DNA of 60,326 nt from Chlorobiota bacterium (GCA_013153405.1 JAADEM010000150.1:1-60326); one strand, 5' to 3'. Numbered from the stretch's first letter, positions 43,301 through 52,772 are shown. A program made the numbers and translations. The notes: a model not told the origin generated them from the sequence alone.

Positions 43301-45202
43301 TCAATACGATCTTATATTCTTACCTTCATAAAAATTGATAAACGACTGATTTACCACTTTATTCCCTCCAGGGGTTGGATAATTACCGGTAAAATACCAG
43401 TCTCCGTTGTCGTTAGGACAGGCTTCGTGCAGGTTCTCTATTGTCTGATAAACGATTTCAACCTCTGCTTCAATATCTTCAGGTCGTAACATTTCAGACA
43501 TTTTAGCCGAGATTTCTTCAGCCGAAAACGGTGCATATATTTCTTTTACATAATTCACAACCTCTTCTTTAGGAAGATTCTGCTGCTCCTTGCACTTTTT
43601 GTAAACATCATCAATAATCTTCTCTTTCCCATGCTGCTTAAGCAATTCTATGGCAGCATTAAATGCTATAAAATCCTGAAGCTTGGCCATATCAATACCG
43701 TAGCAGTCGGGATAACGAATCTGAGGTGCCGAAGAGACAATGATAATCTTTTTAGGATGAAGACGGTTTAAAATTTTCAGAATACTCTTCTTCAGTGTTG
43801 TTCCTCTCACAATAGAGTCATCTATTATCACCAATGTATCTTTATAGTTGTGAACAATACCGTAGGTGACATCATAAACGTGGGCAACCATATCATCCCT
43901 GCTGCTGTCGTCAGTGATGAATGTACGCATTTTAACATCTTTTATTGCCACTTTCTCCACCCTTGGTTTTATGCTCATTATTTCATCAAGTTTTTCGGGC
44001 GAGATATCAGCTCCGAGCTCTAAAATTCTTTTCTTCTGAAGATTCAATATATGTTCCCGTATTCCTTCCATCATACCGTAGAATGCTGTTTCTGCAGTAT
44101 TAGGTATATACGAAAAAACAGTATTCTCAAAATCGTAGTTTACCTTTTTAAGGATAATAGGAGCAAGTAGTCTGCCCAGTTGTTTACGTTCAAGATAAAT
44201 TGTCCGGTCACTTCCTCTGGAGAAATATATCCTTTCGAAAGAACAAGACTTACGCTCCTGTGGTACCCTTACAAGTTTCTCCTGAACCGTACCGTCTTTT
44301 TTAATTATCAGTCCGAATCCGGGCTGAAGTTCCTTTACGTCATCAACACCAACATTAAAAGCTGTTTGTATCACAGGACGCTCTGAGGTTACAACAACAA
44401 TTTCGTCATCAATATAATAGTGAGCCGGCCTTATTCCCCACGGATCTCTTACCACAAAAGCATCTCCATGGCCTATCATGCCAGCAATGGCATATCCCCC
44501 GTCCCACCTGCGGCTTGAACGCTCAAGTATCTTAAAAAGGTCAAGTTCTTTTTCAATATGGAACGAGATATCCCTGTTATTCAAGCCTTCGTTCTTGTAC
44601 CTTCTGAACCAGTACTGGTTTTCTTCGTCGAGGAAATGCCCTACATTTTCAAGTATAGTAACTGTATCAGTATAATCTTTCGGATGTTGTCCGAGATCCT
44701 CGAGCGATTTAAATATTTCATCAACATTAGTAAGGTTAAAGTTCCCTGCCAATACCAGGTTACGCGACCGCCAGTTATTTTCTCTCATCACCGGATGAAC
44801 ATAATCTAGGCTCTGACGACCAAAGGTTCCGTAACGCAAATGCCCGAGATAAACCTCTCCCACAAACGGCAGGTTTTCTTTGGCAAACTCCGAGTCTGAG
44901 TACATATCAGGATTCCCTTCACCTTCCTTTACTATGCTTTTCTGGATGTGCTGAAAAACATCGTGTATCGGGTTCTCCTTGTTTGAGCGTTTTCTGAAAA
45001 TATACTTTTTACCCGACGGCTGGTCAATTTTAATACTGACAACACCTGCTCCGTCCTGGCCCCTGTTATGCTGTTTTTCCATCAACAGGTACAGTTTATT
45101 AAGGCCATACATCCAGGTTCCGTATTTTTTCTGATAGTATTCAAGCGGCTTACGAAGCCGTATTAACACAATGCCACATTCGTGTTTTATCTGGTCGCTC
45201 AT
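43301..45202 (-). CDS. Amidophosphoribosyltransferase-family protein (long form)
   Basis: 633-residue protein with an N-terminal class II glutamine amidotransferase domain and a C-terminal type I phosphoribosyltransferase domain. It is the arrangement of PurF, which makes phosphoribosylamine from PRPP and glutamine. The nucleophile is Cys9 after an eight-residue leader (HECGIV), which would have to be removed. HNRGQDGAGVVSI follows, and the PRPP loop is VIIDDSIVRGTT near 465. It is about 130 residues longer than E. coli PurF, with extra segments around 60-100 and at the C-terminus. Bacteroidota often carry such a long form beside a standard PurF, so I leave the symbol blank. It has its own promoter. 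Confidence 0.85.
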   Translation of the reverse strand: MSDQIKHECGIVLIRLRKPLEYYQKKYGTWMYGLNKLYLLMEKQHNRGQDGAGVVSIKIDQPSGKKYIFRKRSNKENPIHDVFQHIQKSIVKEGEGNPDMYSDSEFAKENLPFVGEVYLGHLRYGTFGRQSLDYVHPVMRENNWRSRNLVLAGNFNLTNVDEIFKSLEDLGQHPKDYTDTVTILENVGHFLDEENQYWFRRYKNEGLNNRDISFHIEKELDLFKILERSSRRWDGGYAIAGMIGHGDAFVVRDPWGIRPAHYYIDDEIVVVTSERPVIQTAFNVGVDDVKELQPGFGLIIKKDGTVQEKLVRVPQERKSCSFERIYFSRGSDRTIYLERKQLGRLLAPIILKKVNYDFENTVFSYIPNTAETAFYGMMEGIREHILNLQKKRILELGADISPEKLDEIMSIKPRVEKVAIKDVKMRTFITDDSSRDDMVAHVYDVTYGIVHNYKDTLVIIDDSIVRGTTLKKSILKILNRLHPKKIIIVSSAPQIRYPDCYGIDMAKLQDFIAFNAAIELLKQHGKEKIIDDVYKKCKEQQNLPKEEVVNYVKEIYAPFSAEEISAKMSEMLRPEDIEAEVEIVYQTIENLHEACPNDNGDWYFTGNYPTPGGNKVVNQSFINFYEGKNIRSY

Positions 45203-45228
45203 TTTATATTTTATAAAATTTTGAAATG

Positions 45229-45259
45229 CAAATTTATCCTTAATTTATCAATACTCAAA
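45229..45259 (-). promoter_or_regulatory. Promoter of the PurF-like gene
   Basis: On the minus strand TTTG (45259-45256), exactly 19 bases, TAAATTTG (45236-45229): full match to the Bacteroidota consensus, 27 bases upstream of the ATG at 45202. Confidence 0.75.
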
Positions 45260-45329
45260 CCTGAAACTTAAAAATGAATACAAATATTTTTCCGGCCTGT
45301 ACTATTTCTCAAAGAGTACTGACATGCAG

Positions 45330-45363
45330 AAAAAGAAAAAGCCGGGAAATGTATCGACCCGGC
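45330..45363 (-). terminator. Terminator after the SPOR-domain gene
   Basis: Minus-strand hairpin GCCGGG/CCCGGC with an 11-base loop followed by TTTTTCTTTTT, 28 bases after the SPOR gene stop. It isolates the PurF-like gene transcriptionally. Confidence 0.75.
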
Positions 45364-45391
45364 ATTTATAAATTCGTATGAACTCTCCATA

Positions 45392-45862
45392 TTATTCAGT
45401 TTCACCTAAATAAAGGTCATCCAGTTTTATCTTACCATCCTTAACAATATAGGCATTCGGAAATTTCTTTCTCAGCTTACCCAAAAGCTCCAGTGCCTCA
45501 TTTTTATTACGATAATTTCCAACTCTTACTCTCCAGAAAGGAGCTGTGAAAGACAGATAAACTTTTTCATCGGGGTATAACTCGAGTAGTTTTGCCTTAA
45601 CATCCATTGCCGAATGTTTTGCTCTTTGTCCCGAACCCGAATATAACTGAATCCTGTATCCATCAAAGTACCTATGACGTTTATTCATCTCTATATGTGT
45701 ATCGAGCAGAAAATCAATACCGGGCTCCTGATGAATTACCACCTCGCCTTCTCCCGGAACATTCTGCTGCACCCAGTCTGTAGGAAGCTCATTTGTTACA
45801 ATTTGCCCCTTTGCAACAAATGAAACAAATATCATAAATACAACAATAAACTTAATCATCAC
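45392..45862 (-). CDS. Exported SPOR-domain protein
   Basis: 156 residues with a signal peptide (about 1-20, ending VAKGQ) and a SPOR domain in the C-terminal half: YRIQLYSGSGQRAKHSAMDVKAKL, VYLSFTAPFWRVRVGNYRNKNEALELLGKL, AYIVKDG. SPOR domains bind glycan strands stripped of stem peptides at septa, so a periplasmic role in division or wall turnover is likely. TATATTTG on the minus strand at 45887-45880 is an exact -7 element 18 bases before the start. Confidence 0.87.
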   Translation of the reverse strand: MMIKFIVVFMIFVSFVAKGQIVTNELPTDWVQQNVPGEGEVVIHQEPGIDFLLDTHIEMNKRHRYFDGYRIQLYSGSGQRAKHSAMDVKAKLLELYPDEKVYLSFTAPFWRVRVGNYRNKNEALELLGKLRKKFPNAYIVKDGKIKLDDLYLGETE

Positions 45863-45968
45863 CTATCTGTTTGTGGGTGCAAATATAATAAAGTTAAAGG
45901 ATACATTCCCTGTAAATGAAAAAAGAACACCGTCTCAAAATAATTATAAACCATAACACACAACAGAA

Positions 45969-46814
45969 TTACATATCCGTGGTAGGAACAACTAAAACAG
46001 GCACGGAAGAGTTATTGATAATGCAATTAGTAAAAGGCCGGAAAATATTCTCGAAAGGATTAGAAGAGTGATGAATCCGTATAGCAAGAACATCAACGTT
46101 CGCTTCTTCAGCAAATGTTATGAGTTTTTTAGCCAGATTTCCTCCCGAAACAACAACTTTTTCGACCTCAATATCAGCATGTTCCTGTATGTATCTTTCC
46201 ACAAGAGCCATTTGTGATTTTATTCGTAACAACACATGTTTAAATCCGGAATCTCTAAGCCCGACAAGAATAATCTTTGAATGATATACGGTAGCAAGGC
46301 CTGCTACCACGGGAACTATCTTTGTACTTTCCTTACTGAAATCGACAGGAATAATAATTTTTTCTATATCTGAGTCATAAACAACACCATGTCTTACAAC
46401 AATAACCGGACAAGGAGCATTGGCCACCAGGCGGTATGCATTGCTTCCTATAAATTTATCCTGAAAACCTGAAGCTCCATGCGATGCGACTACAATCAAG
46501 CTTGTATCGTCATATTTTGCCTGATTGGCAATTTCCTGAAACACATTGCCCTCTCGTATTTTCCAGTCTATTTTCCCTCCTGCAACATAATAATCAACCT
46601 TTACTCTTTCAAGCAGTTCTTTTATCCAGATTTCAAGCTGATCGTTTATTTTCAGCATCACCTCATTACCTGCAAATTCAGGAGCATAATTATCTCCTGT
46701 CCTGACATGAATCAGCCTCACGTCAGCACTAAGTTTATTAGCAACATTAATACCGTATTTCACGGCATTAACCGAGTCTTTAGAGAAATCGACAGGGATA
46801 AGTATACGTTTCAT
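45969..46814 (-). CDS. Universal stress protein, tandem UspA domains
   Basis: 281 residues forming two UspA folds in tandem. The first (1-145) ends with the nucleotide-binding pattern VASHGASGFQDKFIGSNAYRL, matching G-2x-G-9x-G-S/T, so it should bind ATP. The second (from about 150, IIIPVDFSKEST) lacks that loop. Cytoplasmic, presumably acting in stress survival; the partner is unknown. It is transcribed with or after yebC, 112 bases downstream of it. Confidence 0.87.
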   Translation of the reverse strand: MKRILIPVDFSKDSVNAVKYGINVANKLSADVRLIHVRTGDNYAPEFAGNEVMLKINDQLEIWIKELLERVKVDYYVAGGKIDWKIREGNVFQEIANQAKYDDTSLIVVASHGASGFQDKFIGSNAYRLVANAPCPVIVVRHGVVYDSDIEKIIIPVDFSKESTKIVPVVAGLATVYHSKIILVGLRDSGFKHVLLRIKSQMALVERYIQEHADIEVEKVVVSGGNLAKKLITFAEEANVDVLAIRIHHSSNPFENIFRPFTNCIINNSSVPVLVVPTTDM

Positions 46815-46926
46815 CCGATTCTTTTTAATTCATTGATTTATCAGAAACCTTTATTCCGGCTTAATCATTCTGACTAACAACGTATACGCAAAAAAACCAA
46901 TAAGGTTAATAATCTTTAATAAATTT

Positions 46927-47676
46927 TCATTCCTCAAGAGCGCTTGCCAATTCTTCGGTCATCTCCAGGTTATGAAAAACATTCTGGACATCATCATCAT
47001 TTTCAAAGTCCTCGATCATTCTCAGGAAGCGAGTAGCGTGGTCTACATCAAGTTTTTTATAAATATTCGGAATACGCTGAAGCCCTGCATTCTGAACTTT
47101 AACATTCATCTCCTCAAGTTTTTTCTGTACTGCGGCAAAATCTTCCATAGCAGTTGTGATAACTATAAGCTCACCCTCTATCTCAAAATCTTCGGCTCCG
47201 GCATCTATCAGCTCCAGTTCAAACTCATCAATATCAACGACATCTGATTTGAGAACATTTATCACTCCTTTTCTATCAAAGATGAAGCTTAATGAGCCAT
47301 TTGTTCCGAGATTACCACCCCGTTTATTGAAAATGTGCCTGATATTGCTAACGGTACGATTATGATTATCGGTCGCACATTCAACAAACACCGCTACTCC
47401 ACCGATACCGTATCCTTCAAAAGTAACCTCTTCATACTTTTCACCACTCCCCTCTGCTGCCTTTTTAATTGCCCTGTTCACATTATCTTTGGGCATATTT
47501 ACAGAACGGGCATTCTGCAATGCAAGACGAAGACGCGGATTGGAATCGGGATCGGCACCTCCCTCTTTAACTGCTATCTGTATCTCTTTGGTTATACGGG
47601 TAAATATTTTTCCTCTTTTGGCATCCTGTGCTCCTTTACGATGCTTTATGTTCGCCCATTTACTGTGTCCTGACAT
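46927..47676 (-). CDS. yebC: YebC/PmpR-family translation/transcription regulator
   Basis: 249-residue member of the YebC family: MSGHSKWANIKHRKGAQDAKR, ARSVNMPKDNVNRAIKKA and YEEVTFEGYGIGGVAVFVE are diagnostic. The family has been described both as DNA-binding regulators and as factors easing ribosome stalling at proline-rich stretches. No regulated neighbour is obvious. Confidence 0.94.
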   Translation of the reverse strand: MSGHSKWANIKHRKGAQDAKRGKIFTRITKEIQIAVKEGGADPDSNPRLRLALQNARSVNMPKDNVNRAIKKAAEGSGEKYEEVTFEGYGIGGVAVFVECATDNHNRTVSNIRHIFNKRGGNLGTNGSLSFIFDRKGVINVLKSDVVDIDEFELELIDAGAEDFEIEGELIVITTAMEDFAAVQKKLEEMNVKVQNAGLQRIPNIYKKLDVDHATRFLRMIEDFENDDDVQNVFHNLEMTEELASALEE

Positions 47677-47804
47677 ATTACAAAATTTATTTACCTGCAG
47701 TTAATCCGCCGGCAGATTACGAACTCTTAATTTACAAAATAATTATGGATTATAAAAAGAAGGTTATTTACGGTAGTAAAACCAACACCGGAAAACAGCT
47801 GCTG

Positions 47805-49583
47805 TTATTCATCGGAAAAATGAACCAACACACGCCTGTAAACAGAGAATATCTTAGATTTTGAAACAAACCCCAGATATTTACCATCTTTAACTACAGG
47901 GAGGTTCCACGCTCCTGTTTTTTCAAACTTCTGCATTACCACATCCATTGTGTCATCATGGTTAATAAATGCCGGAGGAAGTGTCATCAAATCTTCTACG
48001 GTAGTTTCGTTATACAGATTACTATTGAACATAATTTCCCTGATATCGTTGAGAGTAACAATTCCCAACAGGTTGTTGTTTACATCAACCACCGGAAAGA
48101 TATTACGTGTTGATTTTGCTATAATTTTCACCAGTTCACCAAGTGTTGTATTCGGTCTGACTGGACTGAAGTCTGTTTCAATCACCTTATTGAGCTTCAT
48201 TAATGTCAGCACTGCTTTATCCTTGTGATGTGTTATCAGCTCCCCTCTACGTGCAAGTCGCTTGGTATAGATAGAGTGTGGTTCAAAATACATTATTGTA
48301 AGATAGGCAATGGTGGATGTTATCATAAGAGGAATAAACAGACCGTAACCATGTGTAATTTCAGCTATCAGGAAAATAGCAGTGAGAGGTGCGTGCATAA
48401 CACCTGACATTACCGCTGCCATACCAACAAGTGTAAAATTAGCCTCCGGTAGTGTATAAAGCCCTGTAATATTAACAAAAAGAGCAAAGGCATACCCCAA
48501 CACTCCTCCCACAAACAGAGACGGAGCAAAAATTCCACCAACACCTCCGCTCGCTGTTGTCACGGCAGTTGCAAATGCTTTCAGGGCGACCAAAGAAACC
48601 AGGAAGATAAATATTGCCCATAGATTATTATGAAAGCCGTAAAACATACTCTCTTGTACTACGGCATCCGTGTTTTTATCAAGCAATGCAATTATTGTAT
48701 CATAACCTTCACCCCATAGAGGAGGAAGAAGAAATATCATAAAACTAAGAGCAACTCCACCGATTATCCATTTAACATACACATTACTGAATTTTGCAAA
48801 CCAGCCTTCAACACCCATTACAACTCGGGTAAAATAAAGGGATATAACACCTCCCACTATTCCCAGAAAAATATAAAACGGGATTTCATTAAGCACAAAT
48901 GGTGCATTAAGCTGAAATGTAAACTCCACTCCTTTACCCAGAAAAAAGTAAGCTATAGTAGCAGCAGAAACTGCTGATATAAGCAACGGAACCAATGAGG
49001 CCATCGTCAGATCCAGCATCAGTATCTCCAGGGTAAAAACAATTCCGGCAATTGGAGCCTTAAAAATTCCGGCTATAGCTCCTGATGCTCCGCAACCTAT
49101 CAGAAGAATGATTGTTTTATAATTGAGATGAAACATACGTCCGAGTGTAGAACCCAGCGATGCTCCTGTAAGTACAATCGGTGCCTCTGCTCCTACCGAA
49201 CCGCCAAATCCGATTGTAAACGTACTTGCAATTATTGATGAATAGTTATTGTGAGGTTTGAGTTTCCCGCCCAGCTTTGATATTGCATATAATATTTTAC
49301 TGACACCGTGCCCCAGATTATCTTTCACCACATACTTAACAAACAGTACTGTTATAAGTATCCCTACTATAGGATAAACAAGATATAAAAAGTTTTTAGT
49401 ATCGATAGAGAATCCTTCGGTAAGAATTTTATGCATAAAATGAATTGCATTTTTAAGCACAACAGCAGCCAAACCACTGAGAATACCAATGATAAGACTT
49501 AAAATCAGAATAAACTGGCGATGATTAATATGCTTTATCCGCCAAATCAGAATTCTCCTTATTAACTTGCTTGAACGATTCAT
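47805..49583 (-). CDS. ClC chloride channel/transporter with CBS pair
   Basis: 592-residue ClC protein with about ten membrane helices and a cytoplasmic CBS pair (about 450-590). Selectivity-filter regions are recognisable. GGSVGAEAP corresponds to GKEGP and keeps the gating glutamate, and GGIFAPSLFVGG corresponds to GIFAP. The first motif, normally GSGIP, reads GHGVS, a divergent form that may alter anion preference. The retained gating glutamate is consistent with a proton-coupled exchanger but does not prove it. 128 bases separate its stop from the yebC start. Confidence 0.92.
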   Translation of the reverse strand: MNRSSKLIRRILIWRIKHINHRQFILILSLIIGILSGLAAVVLKNAIHFMHKILTEGFSIDTKNFLYLVYPIVGILITVLFVKYVVKDNLGHGVSKILYAISKLGGKLKPHNNYSSIIASTFTIGFGGSVGAEAPIVLTGASLGSTLGRMFHLNYKTIILLIGCGASGAIAGIFKAPIAGIVFTLEILMLDLTMASLVPLLISAVSAATIAYFFLGKGVEFTFQLNAPFVLNEIPFYIFLGIVGGVISLYFTRVVMGVEGWFAKFSNVYVKWIIGGVALSFMIFLLPPLWGEGYDTIIALLDKNTDAVVQESMFYGFHNNLWAIFIFLVSLVALKAFATAVTTASGGVGGIFAPSLFVGGVLGYAFALFVNITGLYTLPEANFTLVGMAAVMSGVMHAPLTAIFLIAEITHGYGLFIPLMITSTIAYLTIMYFEPHSIYTKRLARRGELITHHKDKAVLTLMKLNKVIETDFSPVRPNTTLGELVKIIAKSTRNIFPVVDVNNNLLGIVTLNDIREIMFNSNLYNETTVEDLMTLPPAFINHDDTMDVVMQKFEKTGAWNLPVVKDGKYLGFVSKSKIFSVYRRVLVHFSDE

Positions 49584-49650
49584 ACCGGCAGCAAAGTTAA
49601 TACATTTGTTAAGTAAATGTTTACAAGAACAGTTTTAAATTTTTTATATT

Positions 49651-50355
49651 CTATACAACAGTTACATGCTCATTAATCACATCCGACTCAACCAACCCGT
49701 CCATTAACCTTATTATTCTGTGAGCATGAAGTGCAATATCTTCTTCGTGAGTTACAATGATTACGGTATTTCCTTCTTTATGAATCTCATCAAAGAGTCT
49801 CATAATATCAAGTGATGTCCTTGAGTCAAGATTTCCGGTTGGTTCATCAGCGAGAATTATTGACGGGTTATTAACAAGAGCTCTTGCAACTGCAACCCTT
49901 TGACGCTGCCCTCCCGAAAGTTCGTTGGGTTTATGAGTCATTCTGGTTTCAAGACCTACACTGATTAAAACATCTTTTGCCCGCTGTATTCTTTCAGGCT
50001 TTGGCATTCCGGCATAAATCAACGGAAGCTCAACATTCTCAAGAGCAGTATTTCTGGGCAGAAGATTAAATGTCTGAAATACAAAACCAATCTCTTTGTT
50101 TCGAACTGCAGCCAGTGATTCATCATCCATATGACTAACATCCGTACCGTTAAGTATATATTTACCTGCTGTAGGAGTATCAAGTGCACCAATCAGATTC
50201 ATAAGTGTGGACTTACCCGAACCCGAAGGTCCCATTATTGCCACATATTCTCCTTTATGTATAGTTACAGACACACCACGAAGAGCCTTAACCGTTTGTG
50301 TTCCTACCGTATAATATTTTTTAAGACCGGTTATTTCGATAAGCTTCGAATCCAT
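49651..50355 (-). CDS. ABC transporter ATPase of the MacB/LolD/FtsE type
   Basis: 234-residue ATPase with Walker [10 protein letters not shown] (42-50), Q-loop QTFNLLPR, signature [15 protein letters not shown] and Walker [13 protein letters not shown], all intact. The sequence class is that of MacB, LolD and FtsE, which drive extrusion of lipoproteins, peptides or macrolides through an FtsX/MacB-like permease. No permease is adjacent, so the partner must be encoded elsewhere. It lies between a methyltransferase and clc, on the same strand. Confidence 0.9.
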   Translation of the reverse strand: MDSKLIEITGLKKYYTVGTQTVKALRGVSVTIHKGEYVAIMGPSGSGKSTLMNLIGALDTPTAGKYILNGTDVSHMDDESLAAVRNKEIGFVFQTFNLLPRNTALENVELPLIYAGMPKPERIQRAKDVLISVGLETRMTHKPNELSGGQRQRVAVARALVNNPSIILADEPTGNLDSRTSLDIMRLFDEIHKEGNTVIIVTHEEDIALHAHRIIRLMDGLVESDVINEHVTVV

Positions 50356-50451
50356 ATTTATTTCTTTATTCTTAACAAATATAACCGTTTTTAGATTTAG
50401 TCAAAATGTTTTGACAAGTTTTAACTAAAAACTTCGTTATGTCAGAATTAA

Positions 50452-51246
50452 TCAAAAGAATATTGTATAATTCTGCTTCCTGCACTCTTTGCAAAAAAAC
50501 ACCAGTCCCAATTGATAAAGATCCACCGACAGAGTAACATATTCGTCATTTCGTATTTCCTCCCATGCTTCCTCCATCCCTTTTGACCAATGAATATCAT
50601 CGAACACAAATATTGAGTTATTACCCGCCTTAGCTTTACACATTTCATAATATTCCAAAGTGGCATCTTTCTCATGATGCCCGTCCACAAAAAGAAAGTC
50701 AATAACATCAACTTTCTTAAATATTTCAGGTAAAACATCAACAAACTTGCCTGTAAAAGCATTTATATTATTCATTCCCCTCTCTTCAAATGCTTCACGC
50801 GCCATTTTTGCCGTTTCCGGACATCCTTCAATAGTATAAATCTGGTTCGATTTGTCTGGAAATGCAAGATACATTGTAGACACTCCAAGCGATGTTCCAA
50901 GCTCAACAATTGTCCTGCTTTTATATCTTGTAATAAGCCGAAAAAGAAATTCACCGTATTTTCTCTTTATGGCTGAGTTTTTATAAATGGAAGAAACCTT
51001 TCTTCTGGTATTTTTCAGTTTATGACTTCCAGCTCCGTAATCTGTCACCTCTATCTCCTTGTCGGAATAATATAACAAACTCCGGTATATGTTTATATCG
51101 TCAAAAGCATAGTAGTGATACTTATCCCATAACACCTCGCTAACAAGCTCATACATAAAAGGACTGTGAATGCCATGTCCTTTATAATGCCCTGCTTTAA
51201 GAAAATATTCAATATAGCTTTTAACCTGAAATAAACCCATATTCAT
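50452..51246 (-). CDS. Class I SAM-dependent methyltransferase
   Basis: About 264 residues. The Rossmann core has IVELGTSLGVSTMYLA (motif I), IYTIEGCPETAKMARE (motif II) and IDFLFVDGHHEKDATLEYYE, the layout of O-methyltransferases related to catechol/caffeoyl-CoA types, but no substrate can be named. Start taken as ATG 51246; ATG 51240 is equally possible, and the longer frame to 51303 would cross the TATCTTGC promoter-like element at 51254-51261. Divergent from the small membrane-protein gene. Confidence 0.8.
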   Translation of the reverse strand: MNMGLFQVKSYIEYFLKAGHYKGHGIHSPFMYELVSEVLWDKYHYYAFDDINIYRSLLYYSDKEIEVTDYGAGSHKLKNTRRKVSSIYKNSAIKRKYGEFLFRLITRYKSRTIVELGTSLGVSTMYLAFPDKSNQIYTIEGCPETAKMAREAFEERGMNNINAFTGKFVDVLPEIFKKVDVIDFLFVDGHHEKDATLEYYEMCKAKAGNNSIFVFDDIHWSKGMEEAWEEIRNDEYVTLSVDLYQLGLVFFCKECRKQNYTIFF

Positions 51247-51305
51247 TTTTTTTGCAAGATAATATTTTAAGAAGTAACTTGTCTTTCGGAATATTAAGAC
51301 CATAC

Positions 51306-51758
51306 ATGAATTGCAAAATAAAACCTGAAAGATTAAAAATTAATTATTGGAGTATTGTTCTGGGCATTGTAATGCTCGGATATGTTACTTTACGTTTTTT
51401 TCTTTACAAAGAAGACAACTCTTTTTGGAATTACTGGTACATTTTGTTTTACATTCCGGCTGCAATAATTATTTTCATTGATGGTTCAGGTTATACTTTT
51501 GGTAAATACACCATCAACATTAACGATGATGCAATATCAGTTTCGTCAGGGCTGTTATTCAGCCATAAACAAGTTTTAAAATGGAATGATATAACAGAAA
51601 TAGAAATACAAAAAAAGAGGTTGTTCTTCAAATTAAAAGAAAATAAAAACAGTTACATACAAACCTCAAGAATCCCTGATGAAACTTTAAACTCTGTAAT
51701 TGAGGCCATAACAAAAACAGCAAAAGAGAAAGGGATTTACATTAATAACGTTTCTTAA
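51306..51758 (+). CDS. Small membrane protein with PH-like C-terminal domain
   Basis: 150 residues with two membrane helices (about 14-32 and 40-58) and a cytoplasmic beta-rich tail resembling bacterial PH-like domains: the stretch IDDDAISVSSG-like (NINDDAISVSSGLLF) followed by KWNDITEIEIQKKRLFFKLKE. ATG 51306 was chosen because the longer frame from 51252 overlaps the divergent methyltransferase start. Eight bases separate it from the FKBP gene. Function unknown. Confidence 0.65.
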   Translation: MNCKIKPERLKINYWSIVLGIVMLGYVTLRFFLYKEDNSFWNYWYILFYIPAAIIIFIDGSGYTFGKYTININDDAISVSSGLLFSHKQVLKWNDITEIEIQKKRLFFKLKENKNSYIQTSRIPDETLNSVIEAITKTAKEKGIYINNVS

Positions 51759-51766
51759 AATTAAGC

Positions 51767-52198
51767 ATGGGCAGAAAAGAAGGAAAGAAAAAAAACAGTG
51801 GCAGTGCCGGACAAAATAAAAAGAAAAGCTACGATTTTCTGGAGAAAAACAGAAAAAAAGAGGGTATTTACGAAACAGCATCAGGACTTCAATATGAGAT
51901 ACTAAAAGAGACAACAGGCCCTAAACCGAATGAGAACAGTATCGTAACAGTCCATCAGCGGGCAATGCTGATAGGAGGTAAAATACTTGATGATACTTAC
52001 AAAGATAATAAGCCAATGGAATTCAACCTGAATGAAGTTATAGAAGGGTATCAGGAGGGATTAATGATGATGAGTAAAGGCAGCCGGTATAAGTTTTATG
52101 TACCGCCGGAACTGGGATGGGGTAAGAAAGGCAGCGGAGGTCGTATCGGCCCTTTTGCTGTTGTTATTTTTGATGTGGCTCTTATTGATTTTTATTGA
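51767..52198 (+). CDS. FKBP-type peptidyl-prolyl isomerase, cytoplasmic
   Basis: 143 residues: a very basic N-terminal tail (about 1-35, rich in Lys and Arg) without a signal peptide, then one FKBP domain. Landmarks are GLQYEIL, VTVHQRAMLIGGKILDDTY, FNLNEVIEGYQEGLMMM and YKFYVPPELGWG. Several usual active-site aromatics are replaced (for example QRAML where many have YTG), so catalysis may be weak. The basic tail suggests nucleic-acid or ribosome contact, an inference only. Confidence 0.85.
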   Translation: MGRKEGKKKNSGSAGQNKKKSYDFLEKNRKKEGIYETASGLQYEILKETTGPKPNENSIVTVHQRAMLIGGKILDDTYKDNKPMEFNLNEVIEGYQEGLMMMSKGSRYKFYVPPELGWGKKGSGGRIGPFAVVIFDVALIDFY

Positions 52199-52240
52199 TG
52201 ACTTTTTTCCTGATTCATTTTTTTATTATACATTTTTTTC

Positions 52241-52248
52241 TAATTTCG
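52241..52248 (+). promoter_or_regulatory. Possible -7 element before the small hypothetical gene
   Basis: TAATTTCG, one mismatch to TAnnTTTG, 25 bases before the ATG at 52273, with TTTT at the -33 distance. Confidence 0.35.
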
Positions 52249-52272
52249 TCATAGAAATAAAAAACACGCTCA

Positions 52273-52611
52273 ATGCCTTTAATTGGATTGTCAACATCTT
52301 TCATCCCTTACATCATGGCGATAATATTCACCATGTTGGTTTTTAACGGGGATAAGCAGATTGCTGAGAACACTCATTCAAAGGCAAACATTATAGTTTC
52401 TGCAAGAGTAATATCATTTACATCAAATGCCGAAGTTTCTCAAAGCAGTTATCATTCTGATTTTTCTAGTCATTTTTATGATTTCTTCACTAATAATTCT
52501 CCCTCGTTACTAAAAATTCCGATCCCGGAAAAAATTCTGACAGAAAAGGATACTCTATCTTTTAAAGTCTTCCAGCGTACGGTACACCGCAGGGGGCCGC
52601 CATTGGCATAA
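52273..52611 (+). CDS. Small membrane-associated hypothetical protein
   Basis: 112-residue open frame with a hydrophobic N-terminal helix (about 5-24) followed by a soluble polar tail rich in Ser and Thr. No family recognised. It lies between the FKBP gene and the TonB-dependent receptor on the same strand and has a plausible promoter, which favours a real gene. It might be part of the heme-uptake unit. Confidence 0.5.
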   Translation: MPLIGLSTSFIPYIMAIIFTMLVFNGDKQIAENTHSKANIIVSARVISFTSNAEVSQSSYHSDFSSHFYDFFTNNSPSLLKIPIPEKILTEKDTLSFKVFQRTVHRRGPPLA

Positions 52612-52640
52612 AACTTCACACATAATTATTACTTGATCGG

Positions 52641-52681
52641 GCACAAAGCACTCATTGTGCTGTATTATCCGTTGTGCACAA
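52641..52681. promoter_or_regulatory. Cluster of GCACAA hexamers before the heme receptor
   Basis: GCACAA at 52641-52646, its complement TTGTGC at 52655-52660 and 52672-52677, and GCACAA again at 52676-52681. The last two form the perfect palindrome TTGTGCACAA. AGCAC/GTGCT (52647-52661) forms an additional small stem. The cluster is about 90 bases upstream of the receptor ATG, and the rest of 52612-52772 shows only a CAGGGA/TCCCTG inverted pair near 52710. A regulator-binding site is likely; its identity is unknown. Confidence 0.4.
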
Positions 52682-52772
52682 TTTCATTTTTCACAACATC
52701 AGGGATCATTCCACATATTCCCTGAGCAGGGTTATATGGAAATAAAATCAATAAATCCTTATCTGAAGTTTT

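Noticed and set aside
47628-47864. Plus-strand frame spanning the gap between yebC and the ClC gene
   Set aside because: Overlaps the 5' end of yebC and the 3' end of the ClC gene antisense; no recognisable content.
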